Assembly: GCA_031291275.1 (NCBI GenBank) | Contig: JARLJJ010000599.1 | Coordinates: forward strand, 1-51,649 | Direction: 5' to 3' | DNA from: Formivibrio sp. | GTDB lineage: Bacteria > Pseudomonadota > Gammaproteobacteria > Burkholderiales > Chitinibacteraceae | DNA: 51,649 nt | Shown here: in pieces, positions 8,978 through 18,457 of the stretch | How positions within the stretch are numbered: position 1 is the stretch's first letter | How the letters are laid out: each line of letters begins with the position of its first letter | The notes under the pieces: generated by a model | Told to the model about the DNA's origin: nothing | What the model saw: the letters and a program-made list of their open reading frames with translations, nothing else | The model's database searches: none | Program-made: the position numbers and the translations under genes

Positions 8978-9928
8978 ATGACCGACACAAGCAAAGCATC
9001 CGTCACACTCCTGACCATTGGTGCCGATGAGTCCGGGCAACGAATCGATAATTTCCTCTTGCGCATGCTCAAGGGGGTACCAAAAAGCCATGTTTACCGC
9101 ATCGTTCGCTCGGGCGAAGTGCGGGTAAACAAGGGCCGTATTGATGTCACCTACCGTCTGGAGCCGGGAGATGTCTTACGTATTCCGCCCGTTCGGGTGG
9201 CTGAAAAGCCAGATACTTCAAACGCGACTACTGCAGCGGCACAGATCGAAATCCCGGTAATTTTCGAGGATGATGCGCTGATTGCGCTGAATAAACCGGC
9301 CGGGATGGCCGTGCATGGCGGTTCAGGGCTGAGTTTCGGCGTGATCGAACTGTTGCGTGCCCAACGCCCGCAGGCCCGGTTTCTGGAGCTGGTGCACCGA
9401 CTGGATCGGGATACTTCCGGTTTGCTGCTGGTCGCCAAGAAGCGTTCGGCCTTGACCAAACTGCACGAAATGCTGCGAGACAACCACCAGATCGATAAAC
9501 GTTATCTGGCGCTGGTGGGCGGCAATTGGCCGCACACGCGCAATCATGTGAAATTCAAGCTGTTGAAATATGAAACTCCCGATGGCGAACGTCGCGTCAA
9601 GGTGAGCGAGGATGGCTTGAGTTCGCATACCGTGGTCAATCGTCGCCAGATGTGGGCCGATTGCTCTCTGGTCGAATGCGAACTGAAAACCGGTCGGACG
9701 CATCAGATACGGGTACATCTGGAACAATCGGGGCATCCGATTCTCGGCGACGATAAATATGGCGATCCTGCGGTCAATCGGGCATTGCAAAAGCGCGGTT
9801 TGCGCCGCATGTTCCTGCATGCTTGGCATTTGACCTTGATTCATCCGCTGACCGGCGACAAGTTGGAGTTGGAGGCGCCGCTGCCCGACGAACTGCAATC
9901 TTTTCTGAATGTATTGAACGCTAAATAA
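8978..9928 (+). CDS. rluC: 23S rRNA pseudouridine synthase RluC
   Basis: Modifies uridines 955, 2504 and 2580 (E. coli numbering) of 23S rRNA. The 316-residue protein has an N-terminal S4 RNA-binding domain (residues 20-75, RIDNFLLRMLKGVPKSHVYRIV) and the RluA-type catalytic domain with H140-RLD-RDTSG, where D143 is the catalytic aspartate. GRTHQIRVHL and HPILGDDKYGD follow as expected. ATG 8978 gives an N-terminus of normal length; ATG 8945 is also possible. It is followed at 2 bp by the HAD phosphatase gene, so it starts a four- or five-gene operon. Confidence 0.95.
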   Translation: MTDTSKASVTLLTIGADESGQRIDNFLLRMLKGVPKSHVYRIVRSGEVRVNKGRIDVTYRLEPGDVLRIPPVRVAEKPDTSNATTAAAQIEIPVIFEDDALIALNKPAGMAVHGGSGLSFGVIELLRAQRPQARFLELVHRLDRDTSGLLLVAKKRSALTKLHEMLRDNHQIDKRYLALVGGNWPHTRNHVKFKLLKYETPDGERRVKVSEDGLSSHTVVNRRQMWADCSLVECELKTGRTHQIRVHLEQSGHPILGDDKYGDPAVNRALQKRGLRRMFLHAWHLTLIHPLTGDKLELEAPLPDELQSFLNVLNAK

Positions 9929-9930
9929 AT

Positions 9931-10623
9931 ATGACCATAAATTCGCAAATTGAACATAGGGTTCGTCATCGCTATGACCTGCTGGTTTTTGACTGGGATG
10001 GCACGCTGATGGATTCCACGTCGGCGATCGCCCGTTCGCTGCAAAACGGTTTTCGTGATGTGGGTTTGCCTGCGCCGTCATTGCACGATTGCAACTATGT
10101 CATTGGTTATGGCCTGAAAGAAGCCATGCTTTATCTGACGCCTGATTCGGATGAGGCGGAAGTGGTCAGGCTCGTGGATGCCTACAAGCACCATTTCTTT
10201 TCCGGAGAACAGAAACTGGCTTTGTTCGATGGGGTGATCGAGGCGCTGCCTCGCTTGCGGGAGGCGGGGTACACGCTGGCTATTGCCACCGGCAAGGCGC
10301 GTGCAGGGTTGAATCGCATGCTGGAGATGACGGGGATTGGCGATTTTTTTGAGGTCACTCGCTGTGCCGACGAGGCATTTTCCAAGCCGCATCCGGCAAT
10401 GCTGGAATATATTCTGGATTACACCGTGACAGATGCCGGGCGTGCCTTGATGATCGGGGATACGACGCATGATTTGCAGCTGGCGATCAATGCCGGCACG
10501 CATAGCGCTGCCTTGACCTATGGTGCGCATCCGCTTGAAGAAATGCTTCCGCTTAAACCCGTCGCTCATTTCGACGATTTTCCGTCCCTGGCTGGCTGGT
10601 TATTGCAGGAGGACGTGGCGTGA
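9931..10623 (+). CDS. HAD-family phosphatase (phosphoglycolate-phosphatase-like)
   Basis: Haloacid dehalogenase superfamily hydrolase, 230 residues. Motif I is FDWDGTLMDST, with the nucleophile D21 and acid/base D23; motif II lies in LAIATGKAR, and motif IV is MIGDTTHDL. A helical cap of subfamily I type sits between motifs I and II. The closest general description is Gph-like, but the true substrate is not evident. It sits between rluC (2-bp gap) and the Rieske gene (4-bp GTGA overlap), an order widely kept in betaproteobacteria. Confidence 0.88.
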   Translation: MTINSQIEHRVRHRYDLLVFDWDGTLMDSTSAIARSLQNGFRDVGLPAPSLHDCNYVIGYGLKEAMLYLTPDSDEAEVVRLVDAYKHHFFSGEQKLALFDGVIEALPRLREAGYTLAIATGKARAGLNRMLEMTGIGDFFEVTRCADEAFSKPHPAMLEYILDYTVTDAGRALMIGDTTHDLQLAINAGTHSAALTYGAHPLEEMLPLKPVAHFDDFPSLAGWLLQEDVA

Positions 10624-10973
10624 TTGAACGGGTGATTTGTGACTCGGCTGCTTTGCAGGATGGCGGGCTGGCTGTGCGTTTCAAAGCGCGTCTATATGGC
10701 GAAGAGCCCTCGGCTTTTGCGGTTCGATACCAAGGGCGCGTCTATGCTTATTTAAATGAGTGTGTTCATATCCCGCTTGAGCTTGATCAGAAGCCTGGGC
10801 ATATATTCGATATGACCGGTCAATATTTGGTTTGCTCGGTCCATGGCGCCTTCTTTGCCCCGCATAACGGGAACTGTTTAGGTGGTCCTTGCCGTGGTCC
10901 GGGATTGGTCCCGCTGCAGGTAGAAGAGCGATGTGGTCTTGTATGGTTGAAAGAAGGGGAATGCAATGAATGA
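10620..10973 (+). CDS. Small Rieske [2Fe-2S] protein
   Basis: A 117-residue single-domain Rieske ferredoxin-like protein. Cluster ligands are visible as C48-V-H50 and C72-S-V-H75. Two further cysteines (C86, C91) fall in the glycine-rich loop that follows. There is no signal peptide, so it is cytosolic. The start is GTG at 10620, overlapping the stop of the HAD gene, which implies translational coupling; its end overlaps the next gene by 8 bp. The electron-transfer partner is unknown. Confidence 0.88.
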   Translation: MIERVICDSAALQDGGLAVRFKARLYGEEPSAFAVRYQGRVYAYLNECVHIPLELDQKPGHIFDMTGQYLVCSVHGAFFAPHNGNCLGGPCRGPGLVPLQVEERCGLVWLKEGECNE

Positions 10974-11898
10974 AGATCAGGAACGCCAGGCACTCCGTGA
11001 CTTGCTGACGGCCAGTGTGCGGGAGCAACGGGCTTCGCGGCGCTGGGGCATTTTTTTCAAGCTGATGACTTTTGCTTGGTTGTTGGGTTTTCTGCTGATC
11101 GTTTCTGGGTTGTTGCACCGGGGTCAGGATGAAACGACTTCCGGCCCGCACACCGCGGTGGTCAGTTTGGAAGGTACGATCGCTGCGGGTGGCGATGCGG
11201 ATAGCAGCCAGGTGCTCGATGGCTTGCGCTCTGCTTTTGAAGACAGCAATACCCGTGCGGTGATTTTGCGTGCCAATAGCCCTGGCGGTAGCCCTGTTCA
11301 GGCAGGCATGATCAACGATGAAATCCAGCTGTTAAAGAAAAAATATTCCAAAATCCCGTTCTACGTGGTGATTGAAGATGTCTGTGCCTCGGGCTGTTAC
11401 TACGTGGCCGTTGCGGCAGATAAAATCTATGCCGACAAGGCCAGCATGGTGGGCTCAATCGGTGTATTGATGGATGGTTTTGGTTTCACTGGCGCGATGG
11501 AAAAATTTGGTGTTGAGCGTCGCCTTCTAACGGCTGGGGAGAACAAAGGCTTCCTCGATCCGTTTTCGCCTTTGCGTCCGGATCAGCGCGCCAAGGCACA
11601 GGTGATGCTCAACGAAGTTCATCAACAGTTCATCAATGTGGTAAAAGCAGGGCGCGGTACAAAACTGGCGGATAATCCCGATCTGTTTTCCGGGTTGGTC
11701 TGGAGTGGTGCCACGGCGCAAAAGTTGGGTTTGGTGGATGAGTTGAAGTCGGTGGATCAGGTTGCGCGCGATGTAGTGAAAGTCAGCAATATTGTTGATT
11801 TCACCACCAAACCCACCTGGGCCGACCGAGTCGCACGTCAAATTGGTGCCTCTGCAGCGACCAGGCTGGGCACAATTCTCAATCTGCGTATGCAATAG
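10966..11898 (+). CDS. sppA: S49 family signal peptide peptidase, SppA-like
   Basis: Inner-membrane serine protease that degrades released signal peptides. The 310-residue protein has one N-terminal transmembrane helix (about residues 29-50) and one protease domain, so it is the short form rather than the duplicated 67-kDa E. coli type. The Ser-Lys dyad is recognisable: S142 in VCASGCYYVA and K194 in AGENKGFLDPF. NSPGGSP forms the oxyanion region. It overlaps the Rieske gene by 8 bp and is followed 16 bp later by motD. Confidence 0.92.
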   Translation: MNEDQERQALRDLLTASVREQRASRRWGIFFKLMTFAWLLGFLLIVSGLLHRGQDETTSGPHTAVVSLEGTIAAGGDADSSQVLDGLRSAFEDSNTRAVILRANSPGGSPVQAGMINDEIQLLKKKYSKIPFYVVIEDVCASGCYYVAVAADKIYADKASMVGSIGVLMDGFGFTGAMEKFGVERRLLTAGENKGFLDPFSPLRPDQRAKAQVMLNEVHQQFINVVKAGRGTKLADNPDLFSGLVWSGATAQKLGLVDELKSVDQVARDVVKVSNIVDFTTKPTWADRVARQIGASAATRLGTILNLRMQ

Positions 11899-11914
11899 AG
11901 TTCTGGAGTTAGAT

Positions 11915-12721
11915 ATGGCGCGCAGACCGCTACGCGAAGAGCACGAAAACCATGACCGGTGGTTGGTTTCCTATGCGGATTTCATTACGCTGCTCTTCGC
12001 TTTTTTTGTGGTGATGTACGCCATCTCTTCGGTTAACGAAGGGAAATACCGCGTCCTTTCCGATTCGCTGGTCAATGCCTTTAAAAATACGCCGGCGACT
12101 TCGGCCGATCCGGTGCGCAACGAGCAGTTGCTGAAAGGGGCTGCGCCCCAGAAGATTATCTTGCCGACCCCTTCCGCGGAATTATCACCGCCGCGTGATG
12201 TAAAACTGGCCGAACAGACGCGGAAAATGCAGAGCATGGCGGCCAATATCAAGCAATCGCTGGGTTCCTTTATCGATAAGGGCAAGGTCCGGGTGACACA
12301 ATCCAAACGTGGCATTGCCATTGAAATAAACGATTCCATCCTGTTTGACCCCGCTCAGGCCGAGTTGCATCCCCCCTCAATTGCCGTATTGCAAGCGGTG
12401 GCAGAGATGGTCAAAAATTCGGACAACCTGATCCAGATTGAAGGACACACTGACAATGCGCCGATCCATTCTGCGCAGTATCCCTCTAACTGGGAGTTGT
12501 CGAGCGCGCGTGCTGCAAGTGTGGTGCGGCTGTTCGCTGATTTAGGTGTTGCCCCCCAGCGCATGGTGGTGCTGGGTTTCAGTGATCAGCACCCGGTGGA
12601 ATCAAACGACAAAGTGGAGGGTCGGGCCCGTAATCGGCGGGTGACGCTGAATATCCTGGCAGATAATCGCGATGAAGTGGCTGTGCTGCCGATTGTTCGA
12701 AAACCGGCAGCCAGTCAATGA
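11915..12721 (+). CDS. motD: Flagellar stator protein MotD (MotB family)
   Basis: Peptidoglycan-anchored half of a flagellar stator, 268 residues. The N-terminus is typical of MotD: short basic start, HENHDRWLVSYADFITLLFAFFVVMYAIS with the proton-channel aspartate D22 in the single transmembrane helix, then SVNEGKYRVLSDSL. The C-terminal OmpA-like domain has IEGHTDNAPI, NWELSSARA and the closing NRRVTLNI. The start at ATG 11915 is backed by CTGGAG 7 nt upstream; an upstream extension overlapping sppA was discarded. The partner motC, normally directly upstream, is absent here. Convergent with the RND gene, with only 7 bp between stops and no terminator. Confidence 0.93.
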   Translation: MARRPLREEHENHDRWLVSYADFITLLFAFFVVMYAISSVNEGKYRVLSDSLVNAFKNTPATSADPVRNEQLLKGAAPQKIILPTPSAELSPPRDVKLAEQTRKMQSMAANIKQSLGSFIDKGKVRVTQSKRGIAIEINDSILFDPAQAELHPPSIAVLQAVAEMVKNSDNLIQIEGHTDNAPIHSAQYPSNWELSSARAASVVRLFADLGVAPQRMVVLGFSDQHPVESNDKVEGRARNRRVTLNILADNRDEVAVLPIVRKPAASQ

Positions 12722-12728
12722 ATTCTCA

Positions 12729-15700
12729 TCAATGCGCGCGATGATTTTCGTGTGTTTTATGCCGTTTGATGAATCTGTTTTGCAGACTATCAAAGCCCAA
12801 ATAAAGCGATGGCGTGATGTAGAGCGTCACCAGCTGGGACAAAATCAGACCGCCGACAATAGCGACGCCCATTGGCTGACGCAGCTCCGCACCAGCACCT
12901 AATCCCAGCGCAATCGGAAGTGCACCCATCATGGCAGCAAGGGTAGTCATCAGGATAGGCCGGAAGCGCAGAACGCCGGCGGAAATGATGGCATCGTAGG
13001 CGGATTTCTTTTCCCTGCGCTCGGCTTCCAACGCAAAGTCGATCATCATAATGGCATTTTTCTTGACGATACCGATCAAGAGCAGGATGCCCACCATGGC
13101 AATAAAGGTGAGCTGCATATCCATGATCTTTAGCGCCAGCAAGGCGCCGACGGCCGCAGAAGGTATGCCGGCCAGGATCGTGACTGGATGAATCCAGCTT
13201 TCGTACAACACGCCCAGAATGACGTAGATGACCGTGATGGCAATCAATACCAACCAGAGCTGGCTGGTTTGCGCTTTAAGAAAGACTGCGGCATCCCCGG
13301 CGAAATCGCCAAACACATCCGGTGGCAGATTGAGCTCCTGCTTGAATTTTTGCATTTCGCTGGCGGCTTCTGATAGTGATGCGCCGGGTGCGAGGTTGAA
13401 TGAGAGGGTAACAGAAGGCAATTGCCCCTGATGGTTGATGGCGTTGTTTACACGGACTCGTTCAACGCGAGTGAACGCGGAAAGCGGAATCAACGGTCCT
13501 GCTTTACTTCGTACATACAGATGGTTGATGCCGTTTTCATCCCCGCGGTAATTGTCTGCGAACATCATTAAAACCGAAAAATTGTCTTGCGGCAGGTAAA
13601 TCGTGCTGACTTCGTTTTCACCAAAAGCGTTATTCAGCGCATCACGAACGGATTGCATATCCACGCCCATACTTTGTGCTTTGTCGCGGTCAATAATTAA
13701 TTTGGCTTGTAAACCATTCAATTCCGCATCGGTATTCAGGTCCATGAATATTTTGTCTGCTTGCCGCATCTTGAGCATTAACCGTTCGGACCAAGTATTT
13801 ATGTCGTCTATATTTACGGACTGCAACGTGTATTGATATTTGCTGTCTGAACTCCGCCCCGAAATCCGTAAATTTTGTACCGGGTTGTAGGTGACCGTAA
13901 GTCCCGGGATCCCACTCGTGGTTTTGCGCAAGCTCTCCACAACTGCTGGCAGGGCGGCTCGTTCTGCACGAGGTTTCAACGTGATAAACATGAACCCGCG
14001 GTTGGTGTCGCGAGAAAAAGAAACGACGCTTTCAACATTGGGATTTTTCTGAACGCGTGTTGCTGCAGTTTGCTGTAAGGCACGCATCGCTGGCCAGGCA
14101 ATGCTTTGATCTGCCATCGTACGTGTGCTGATCTGGCCAATGTCTTCTTCCGGGAAAAATCCTTTGGGAATACTCAGATACAATACTACCGTGAGCAAAC
14201 AGGTTCCCAGTGCGACCAGCCAGACAATCCAACGGTGACGCAAGGTGTAGACAAGCGAACTTCGGTAACTGTTCAGTAATAGATTGAAGAAACCTTCAAA
14301 AACACGACTCCAAAGAGGAGGTTGCCGTGTTTCATCTTGGTGGCGAATAAAGCGTGCTGCCAACATTGGAACAATCGTCAGCGCAGCAACTGCTGAGACC
14401 CCGATGGCTAAGGTGACGACAACTGCAAACTCATGAAACAACAGGCCAGTTTCGCCCGGCATGAAGAAAATCGGGATGAATACAGCGATAAGCGAAATCG
14501 AGATGGATATGACGGTAAAGCCGACTTCTCGTGTGCCTCGGACTGCCGCTTGGAAGGGTTTGATGCCATCTTCGATATGCCGGACGATATTTTCCAGTAC
14601 AACAATTGCGTCATCCACCACCAGACCGACGGCAATGGTCAACCCCATCAGCGAGATATTGTCGAGGCTGTATCCGAACCATAGCATCAATGCAAAAGTG
14701 CCAAGCAGTGATACTGGGAGCGAAACCGATGGGATCAAGGTGGCGGAAAGCCTGCGCAGAAACAACAATATGACCAGAACTACCAATGCCACAGTCAATA
14801 GCATGGTGAGGCTCACATCATGAATTGCTGCGCGGACTGAGTTTGAGCGATCATTAAATAGCTTGACATCTATTGAAGCTGGCATCTGAGCTTTGATGCG
14901 AGGTAACGCTGCTTTGATGGCGTCAACCACTGCGACTGTATTGGCATCAGATTGGCGGTAAACTTGTAAGATGATGGAGGGTTCCCCATTCGCCCAGCTC
15001 ATTGCCTTGATGTTTTCTACGCTGTCCTGAATAGTGGCTACGTCCGACAAGCGTACGGGCTGGCCGTTTTTTACCGCCACGATCACATTGGAAAAATCGG
15101 CAGCATTTTTTAGTTGATCATTGGCGCCGATGATCAGCACTTGCCGTTTTCCCTGCAGTGTGCCGACAGGTGTATTTGAATTGGCAGCTTTGAGTGCGTT
15201 CGCTAACTCAGTTGTAGAAAGATCGCGTGCGGCTAGTTTTTCCGCGTCGATATTGATGCGCACGGCAAAACGTTTTTGTCCATTAATTGTGACTTGCGCC
15301 ACGCCGTTGAGGGTGGAAAGTGTTGGTGCAATTAGGTTGTCGGAAAAATCATTAAGATCAGAGGGGCGCATCGAAGGGGAAGTGACGCCAACATTGATAA
15401 TTGCATCATCAGCCGGGTTAACCTTGCGGTAGCTCGGCGGATTGGTCATGTCCTTGGGCAGGGTGCGGCTGGCGCGGAACAGCGCGGCCTGCACGTCTAC
15501 TGCGGCAGCATCAATATTGCGCACTGGGTCAAATTCCAGTGCGATACTGGTGCTTCCAAGCGTGCTGCTGGAACTCATCATAGTCAGGCCGGGAATAGTG
15601 GAAAATTGCTTTTCCAGCACATTAGCGACAGATGCGGCCATTGTTTCCGGGCTAGCTCCGGGCAAGTTTGCAGAAACGCTGATTTTGGGTAGGTTGATTG

Positions 15701-15818
15701 AGGGCAGAGCCGCAATCGGAAGTTTAAGCCAGGCGACAGTGCCAGCTACGACTACCGCTAGCCATAACAAGGTGGTGGCAATTGGGCGATGAATACTCAA
15801 TTCGGACAGATTCATCAC
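12729..15818 (-). CDS. RND multidrug efflux permease, MdtB/MdtC-like
   Basis: Inner-membrane proton-driven drug exporter of 1029 residues, full length for the HAE1 family. It has twelve predicted membrane helices in two repeats with two large periplasmic loops. Typical sequence: IHRPIATTLLWLAVVVAG at the start, VGLVVDDAIVVLENI with the paired proton-relay aspartates in helix 4, and VGILLLIGIVKKNAIMMIDFA in helix 11. The wording resembles MdtB/MdtC and MuxB/C more than AcrB. It overlaps the adaptor stop by 4 bp (ATGA). Only one pump subunit is present, so it is probably homotrimeric. No outer-membrane channel gene is in the window. Confidence 0.93.
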   Translation of the reverse strand: MMNLSELSIHRPIATTLLWLAVVVAGTVAWLKLPIAALPSINLPKISVSANLPGASPETMAASVANVLEKQFSTIPGLTMMSSSSTLGSTSIALEFDPVRNIDAAAVDVQAALFRASRTLPKDMTNPPSYRKVNPADDAIINVGVTSPSMRPSDLNDFSDNLIAPTLSTLNGVAQVTINGQKRFAVRINIDAEKLAARDLSTTELANALKAANSNTPVGTLQGKRQVLIIGANDQLKNAADFSNVIVAVKNGQPVRLSDVATIQDSVENIKAMSWANGEPSIILQVYRQSDANTVAVVDAIKAALPRIKAQMPASIDVKLFNDRSNSVRAAIHDVSLTMLLTVALVVLVILLFLRRLSATLIPSVSLPVSLLGTFALMLWFGYSLDNISLMGLTIAVGLVVDDAIVVLENIVRHIEDGIKPFQAAVRGTREVGFTVISISISLIAVFIPIFFMPGETGLLFHEFAVVVTLAIGVSAVAALTIVPMLAARFIRHQDETRQPPLWSRVFEGFFNLLLNSYRSSLVYTLRHRWIVWLVALGTCLLTVVLYLSIPKGFFPEEDIGQISTRTMADQSIAWPAMRALQQTAATRVQKNPNVESVVSFSRDTNRGFMFITLKPRAERAALPAVVESLRKTTSGIPGLTVTYNPVQNLRISGRSSDSKYQYTLQSVNIDDINTWSERLMLKMRQADKIFMDLNTDAELNGLQAKLIIDRDKAQSMGVDMQSVRDALNNAFGENEVSTIYLPQDNFSVLMMFADNYRGDENGINHLYVRSKAGPLIPLSAFTRVERVRVNNAINHQGQLPSVTLSFNLAPGASLSEAASEMQKFKQELNLPPDVFGDFAGDAAVFLKAQTSQLWLVLIAITVIYVILGVLYESWIHPVTILAGIPSAAVGALLALKIMDMQLTFIAMVGILLLIGIVKKNAIMMIDFALEAERREKKSAYDAIISAGVLRFRPILMTTLAAMMGALPIALGLGAGAELRQPMGVAIVGGLILSQLVTLYITPSLYLGFDSLQNRFIKRHKTHENHRAH

Positions 15819-17029
15819 GCACCTTTGGCGGAGGTTTGTGCTGGGGCAGAACCCTCGGCGGCACTGGCTGGCTTGCTGCTATCGCGCTTGCCTCGCCCGG
15901 CACTAGCGGTCGCCGAGGCTTCAGTAACTCTGCCGCCCGGTCGCAGATTCTGACCGCCTTCCAATACAACTTTTACATTGCTATCGATGCCGGTGATGAT
16001 GGCGCGTTCCTGGTATACCTGGACTAATTGCACCGGTTGAGGCTTGACGGTTTTGTCTTCTTTGATCACATAGACAAAGCGACCCTCCGGGCCGCTCTGA
16101 ACTGCCTGTGCTGGCAAGGTAACGGCATTCTTGATCTCACCGGCAAAGATGCGTACGGGCGTGTACTGGCCTGGCCAAAGCAGGCGTTGCTGATTATCGA
16201 TCTCGGCCTTGACGGCAATCGTGCCTGACGTGCGATCTACATTGTTCTCGATGAAAACGACCTTGCCTTGCGCAACTTGGCTGTCCGGGATACCTGCCTG
16301 GACCTTGACACTACCGCTAGACATGGCGGCACGCAACGTGGTTAGATTGCTTTCCGGTAGAGAAAAGTTGACTGTGATTGGGTTGATACGGGTAATTTTT
16401 ACCATCGAGGTCGCAGAGTTTGTGGTCATCATGCTGCCAGGTCGGACATTGATAGTGCCAACGCGTCCACTGAATGGTGCGGTTATCCGGTCGTAGGAAA
16501 GCTGTACTTTTGCTGAGGCCAGAACGGCATCGGCCAGGGCAATGGCGCTCAAGCCGGTATCAACCTTGCTCTGCAATTGATCGAGTGCAGTGGTGGAAAT
16601 GAAGCCTTTTGCCGATAACTCCTTGTTGCGTTCAAGAGTGCGCTGGTCGGCGGAGTATTGTGTTTTGCTGCTAAGTAATGCCGCCTCGGCTTTTTTGACA
16701 TTGGCTTCGTCGTCCCGGGAGTCCAGGCTGAAAAGCAGTTGTCCTTTTTGGACTTCGTCACCTTCTTTGACGTGAATTGCGCTGACCATGCCGGTTTTTT
16801 CCGGGCGGATATCGACTTCATCTTGTGCCGTAACAAAGCCTTGGGCTTGCAGGATGACCGGCACGGATTCCGTGCGTGTTCGTCCGACCGTCACGGTTTG
16901 TGGCCGCCCGTTATTACTCCCCCTGCCAGCAGCAGCGTTGGTCCCCGAGGCGCTGCTACCACTTTTGTCTGGGCCGCACGCTGCCAGCATCAGGCAGAGC
17001 AGAAGCAATGCGGGGCGATGATCAATCAT
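15815..17029 (-). CDS. RND efflux periplasmic adaptor lipoprotein
   Basis: Membrane fusion protein linking the RND pump to an outer-membrane channel, 404 residues. ATG 17029 gives a short lipoprotein signal ending in LAAC (Cys18); GGAG lies 6 nt upstream. Order: lipoyl half (VDIRPEKTGMVSAIHVKEGDEVQKGQLLF), coiled-coil hairpin (about 110-170), second lipoyl half (ITAPFSGRVGTINVRPG), beta-barrel and membrane-proximal domain. The C-terminal 40 residues are alanine/serine/lysine-rich. It overlaps lplT by 8 bp and the pump gene by 4 bp. Confidence 0.94.
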   Translation of the reverse strand: MIDHRPALLLLCLMLAACGPDKSGSSASGTNAAAGRGSNNGRPQTVTVGRTRTESVPVILQAQGFVTAQDEVDIRPEKTGMVSAIHVKEGDEVQKGQLLFSLDSRDDEANVKKAEAALLSSKTQYSADQRTLERNKELSAKGFISTTALDQLQSKVDTGLSAIALADAVLASAKVQLSYDRITAPFSGRVGTINVRPGSMMTTNSATSMVKITRINPITVNFSLPESNLTTLRAAMSSGSVKVQAGIPDSQVAQGKVVFIENNVDRTSGTIAVKAEIDNQQRLLWPGQYTPVRIFAGEIKNAVTLPAQAVQSGPEGRFVYVIKEDKTVKPQPVQLVQVYQERAIITGIDSNVKVVLEGGQNLRPGGRVTEASATASAGRGKRDSSKPASAAEGSAPAQTSAKGA

Positions 17030-18314
17030 GCATGACTCCGATTTTTGTTCCCCAGCGATAGCGCCGGATAATGTAGACCATGACGAGTGCAACCATCAGG
17101 CCAAAGCCTATGATGATGGCACGCATGGGGGGGGCACCGTTCACTGCAAATTGCTTGATGACGGATGCGGAAGCGCCAATACCGATGGGGTGGCTGAAGA
17201 ATTTCACCAGTAGCGCATGAGCACCCACCATGACCAGGATGCCAATATTTTCGTTGAAATTTTGTACGGCAATTGAGTGCCCTGCACCCATCAGCAAATA
17301 ACCACGATGCTGCAGCATGGCGTTGAGTGGAACAACAAAGAATCCCGAGAGGGCGCCGACGAAGAACATCATGCCGGCGGCGATCCAGGTGTCATGCACG
17401 AACAACATGCCTAAGATCGCCACGCCCATGGCAATGCCGGCCGGCAAAACGGAAAAAGCTTTCTTGAGAGGAATCCAGCGCCCGGCAATGACCGCGCCGA
17501 AAGCCACGCCAAAGGCCACTACGGCGACAAGCCGTGTGGCCTGCTCCATGGAATAGCTCAGCCAGATAATGGCCCAGTTAATGACCACCAGCCGCATGGT
17601 TGCGCCGGTTCCCCAGAATAAGGTGGTCACGGCCAAAGAAAGACCACCCTGAGGATCGCGCCATAGCCGCCGTACGCACCACCAGAATTCGCGTGCCAGA
17701 TGTATCGGTTTCAGGTGCAGTGCTTTGAGCCGGATATTGAGTTTCGGAATGTAAAGATTCAGCCAGCCGGCAAGCAGATAGAGGAGAACGATGGCAAAAA
17801 TGGCAAAGTCCGGTGCCGAGATCCAGCGTTGTAACTGGTGCAGTTTAAGCAAGTTGTTTATGTGTTCGCCACAGAGATAACCACCTAGCAAGGTGCCAAG
17901 AATGATCGCACCGACCGTGGCGCCTTCAAGCCAGCCATTGGCAGCAACCAATTGATCGTGCGGCAAATATTCGGTGATGATCCCGTATTTGGCTGGCGAA
18001 TAGGCGGCTGCGCCGAAGCCAACAATGGCATAGGAAATAATAGGTGGCGCCCCTGCCAGCATGGCCAGGCAGCCCGCGAGCTTGATCCCGTTGCAGATCA
18101 GCATCGCTTTGCCTTTGTGCATCGAGTCCGCGAATGAACCGGCGAACGGAGCCAGAATGACATAGGAGGTAGTGAAGCTCCATAACAACATCGAAAGATG
18201 CCATTCTGGAGCGTGTTGAACCTTGAGCAGGGCAATAGCGGCAATGAACAGGGCATTATCGGCAAGTGCGGAGAGAAATTGCGAGCCGAGGATAATGAAA
18301 AAACCTAAATTCAT
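17022..18314 (-). CDS. lplT: Lysophospholipid transporter LplT (MFS)
   Basis: Inner-membrane flippase that brings lysophospholipids back to the cytosolic side for re-acylation. The 430-residue protein has twelve hydrophobic segments and the family marks SQFLSALADNALFIAAIALLK, APFAGSFADSMHKGKAM and AAAYSPAKYGIITEYLP. It starts the operon lplT - adaptor - RND pump, with an 8-bp overlap to the adaptor. The acyltransferase gene aas, often fused or adjacent, is not present. It faces alr across 143 bp. Confidence 0.9.
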   Translation of the reverse strand: MNLGFFIILGSQFLSALADNALFIAAIALLKVQHAPEWHLSMLLWSFTTSYVILAPFAGSFADSMHKGKAMLICNGIKLAGCLAMLAGAPPIISYAIVGFGAAAYSPAKYGIITEYLPHDQLVAANGWLEGATVGAIILGTLLGGYLCGEHINNLLKLHQLQRWISAPDFAIFAIVLLYLLAGWLNLYIPKLNIRLKALHLKPIHLAREFWWCVRRLWRDPQGGLSLAVTTLFWGTGATMRLVVINWAIIWLSYSMEQATRLVAVVAFGVAFGAVIAGRWIPLKKAFSVLPAGIAMGVAILGMLFVHDTWIAAGMMFFVGALSGFFVVPLNAMLQHRGYLLMGAGHSIAVQNFNENIGILVMVGAHALLVKFFSHPIGIGASASVIKQFAVNGAPPMRAIIIGFGLMVALVMVYIIRRYRWGTKIGVMHD

Positions 18315-18457
18315 GAGGAAGTGCAGCTTCCGTTATGCCAAGTGCATTTTATACCATGAATTTGTAAGCCAGACACAGCCACCTACATTGGCATGCGCCC
18401 ATTGTTGCACTGCAATGATCTATACTGTTTGCCATTCCCTTGTTCCCATCCCTCATC

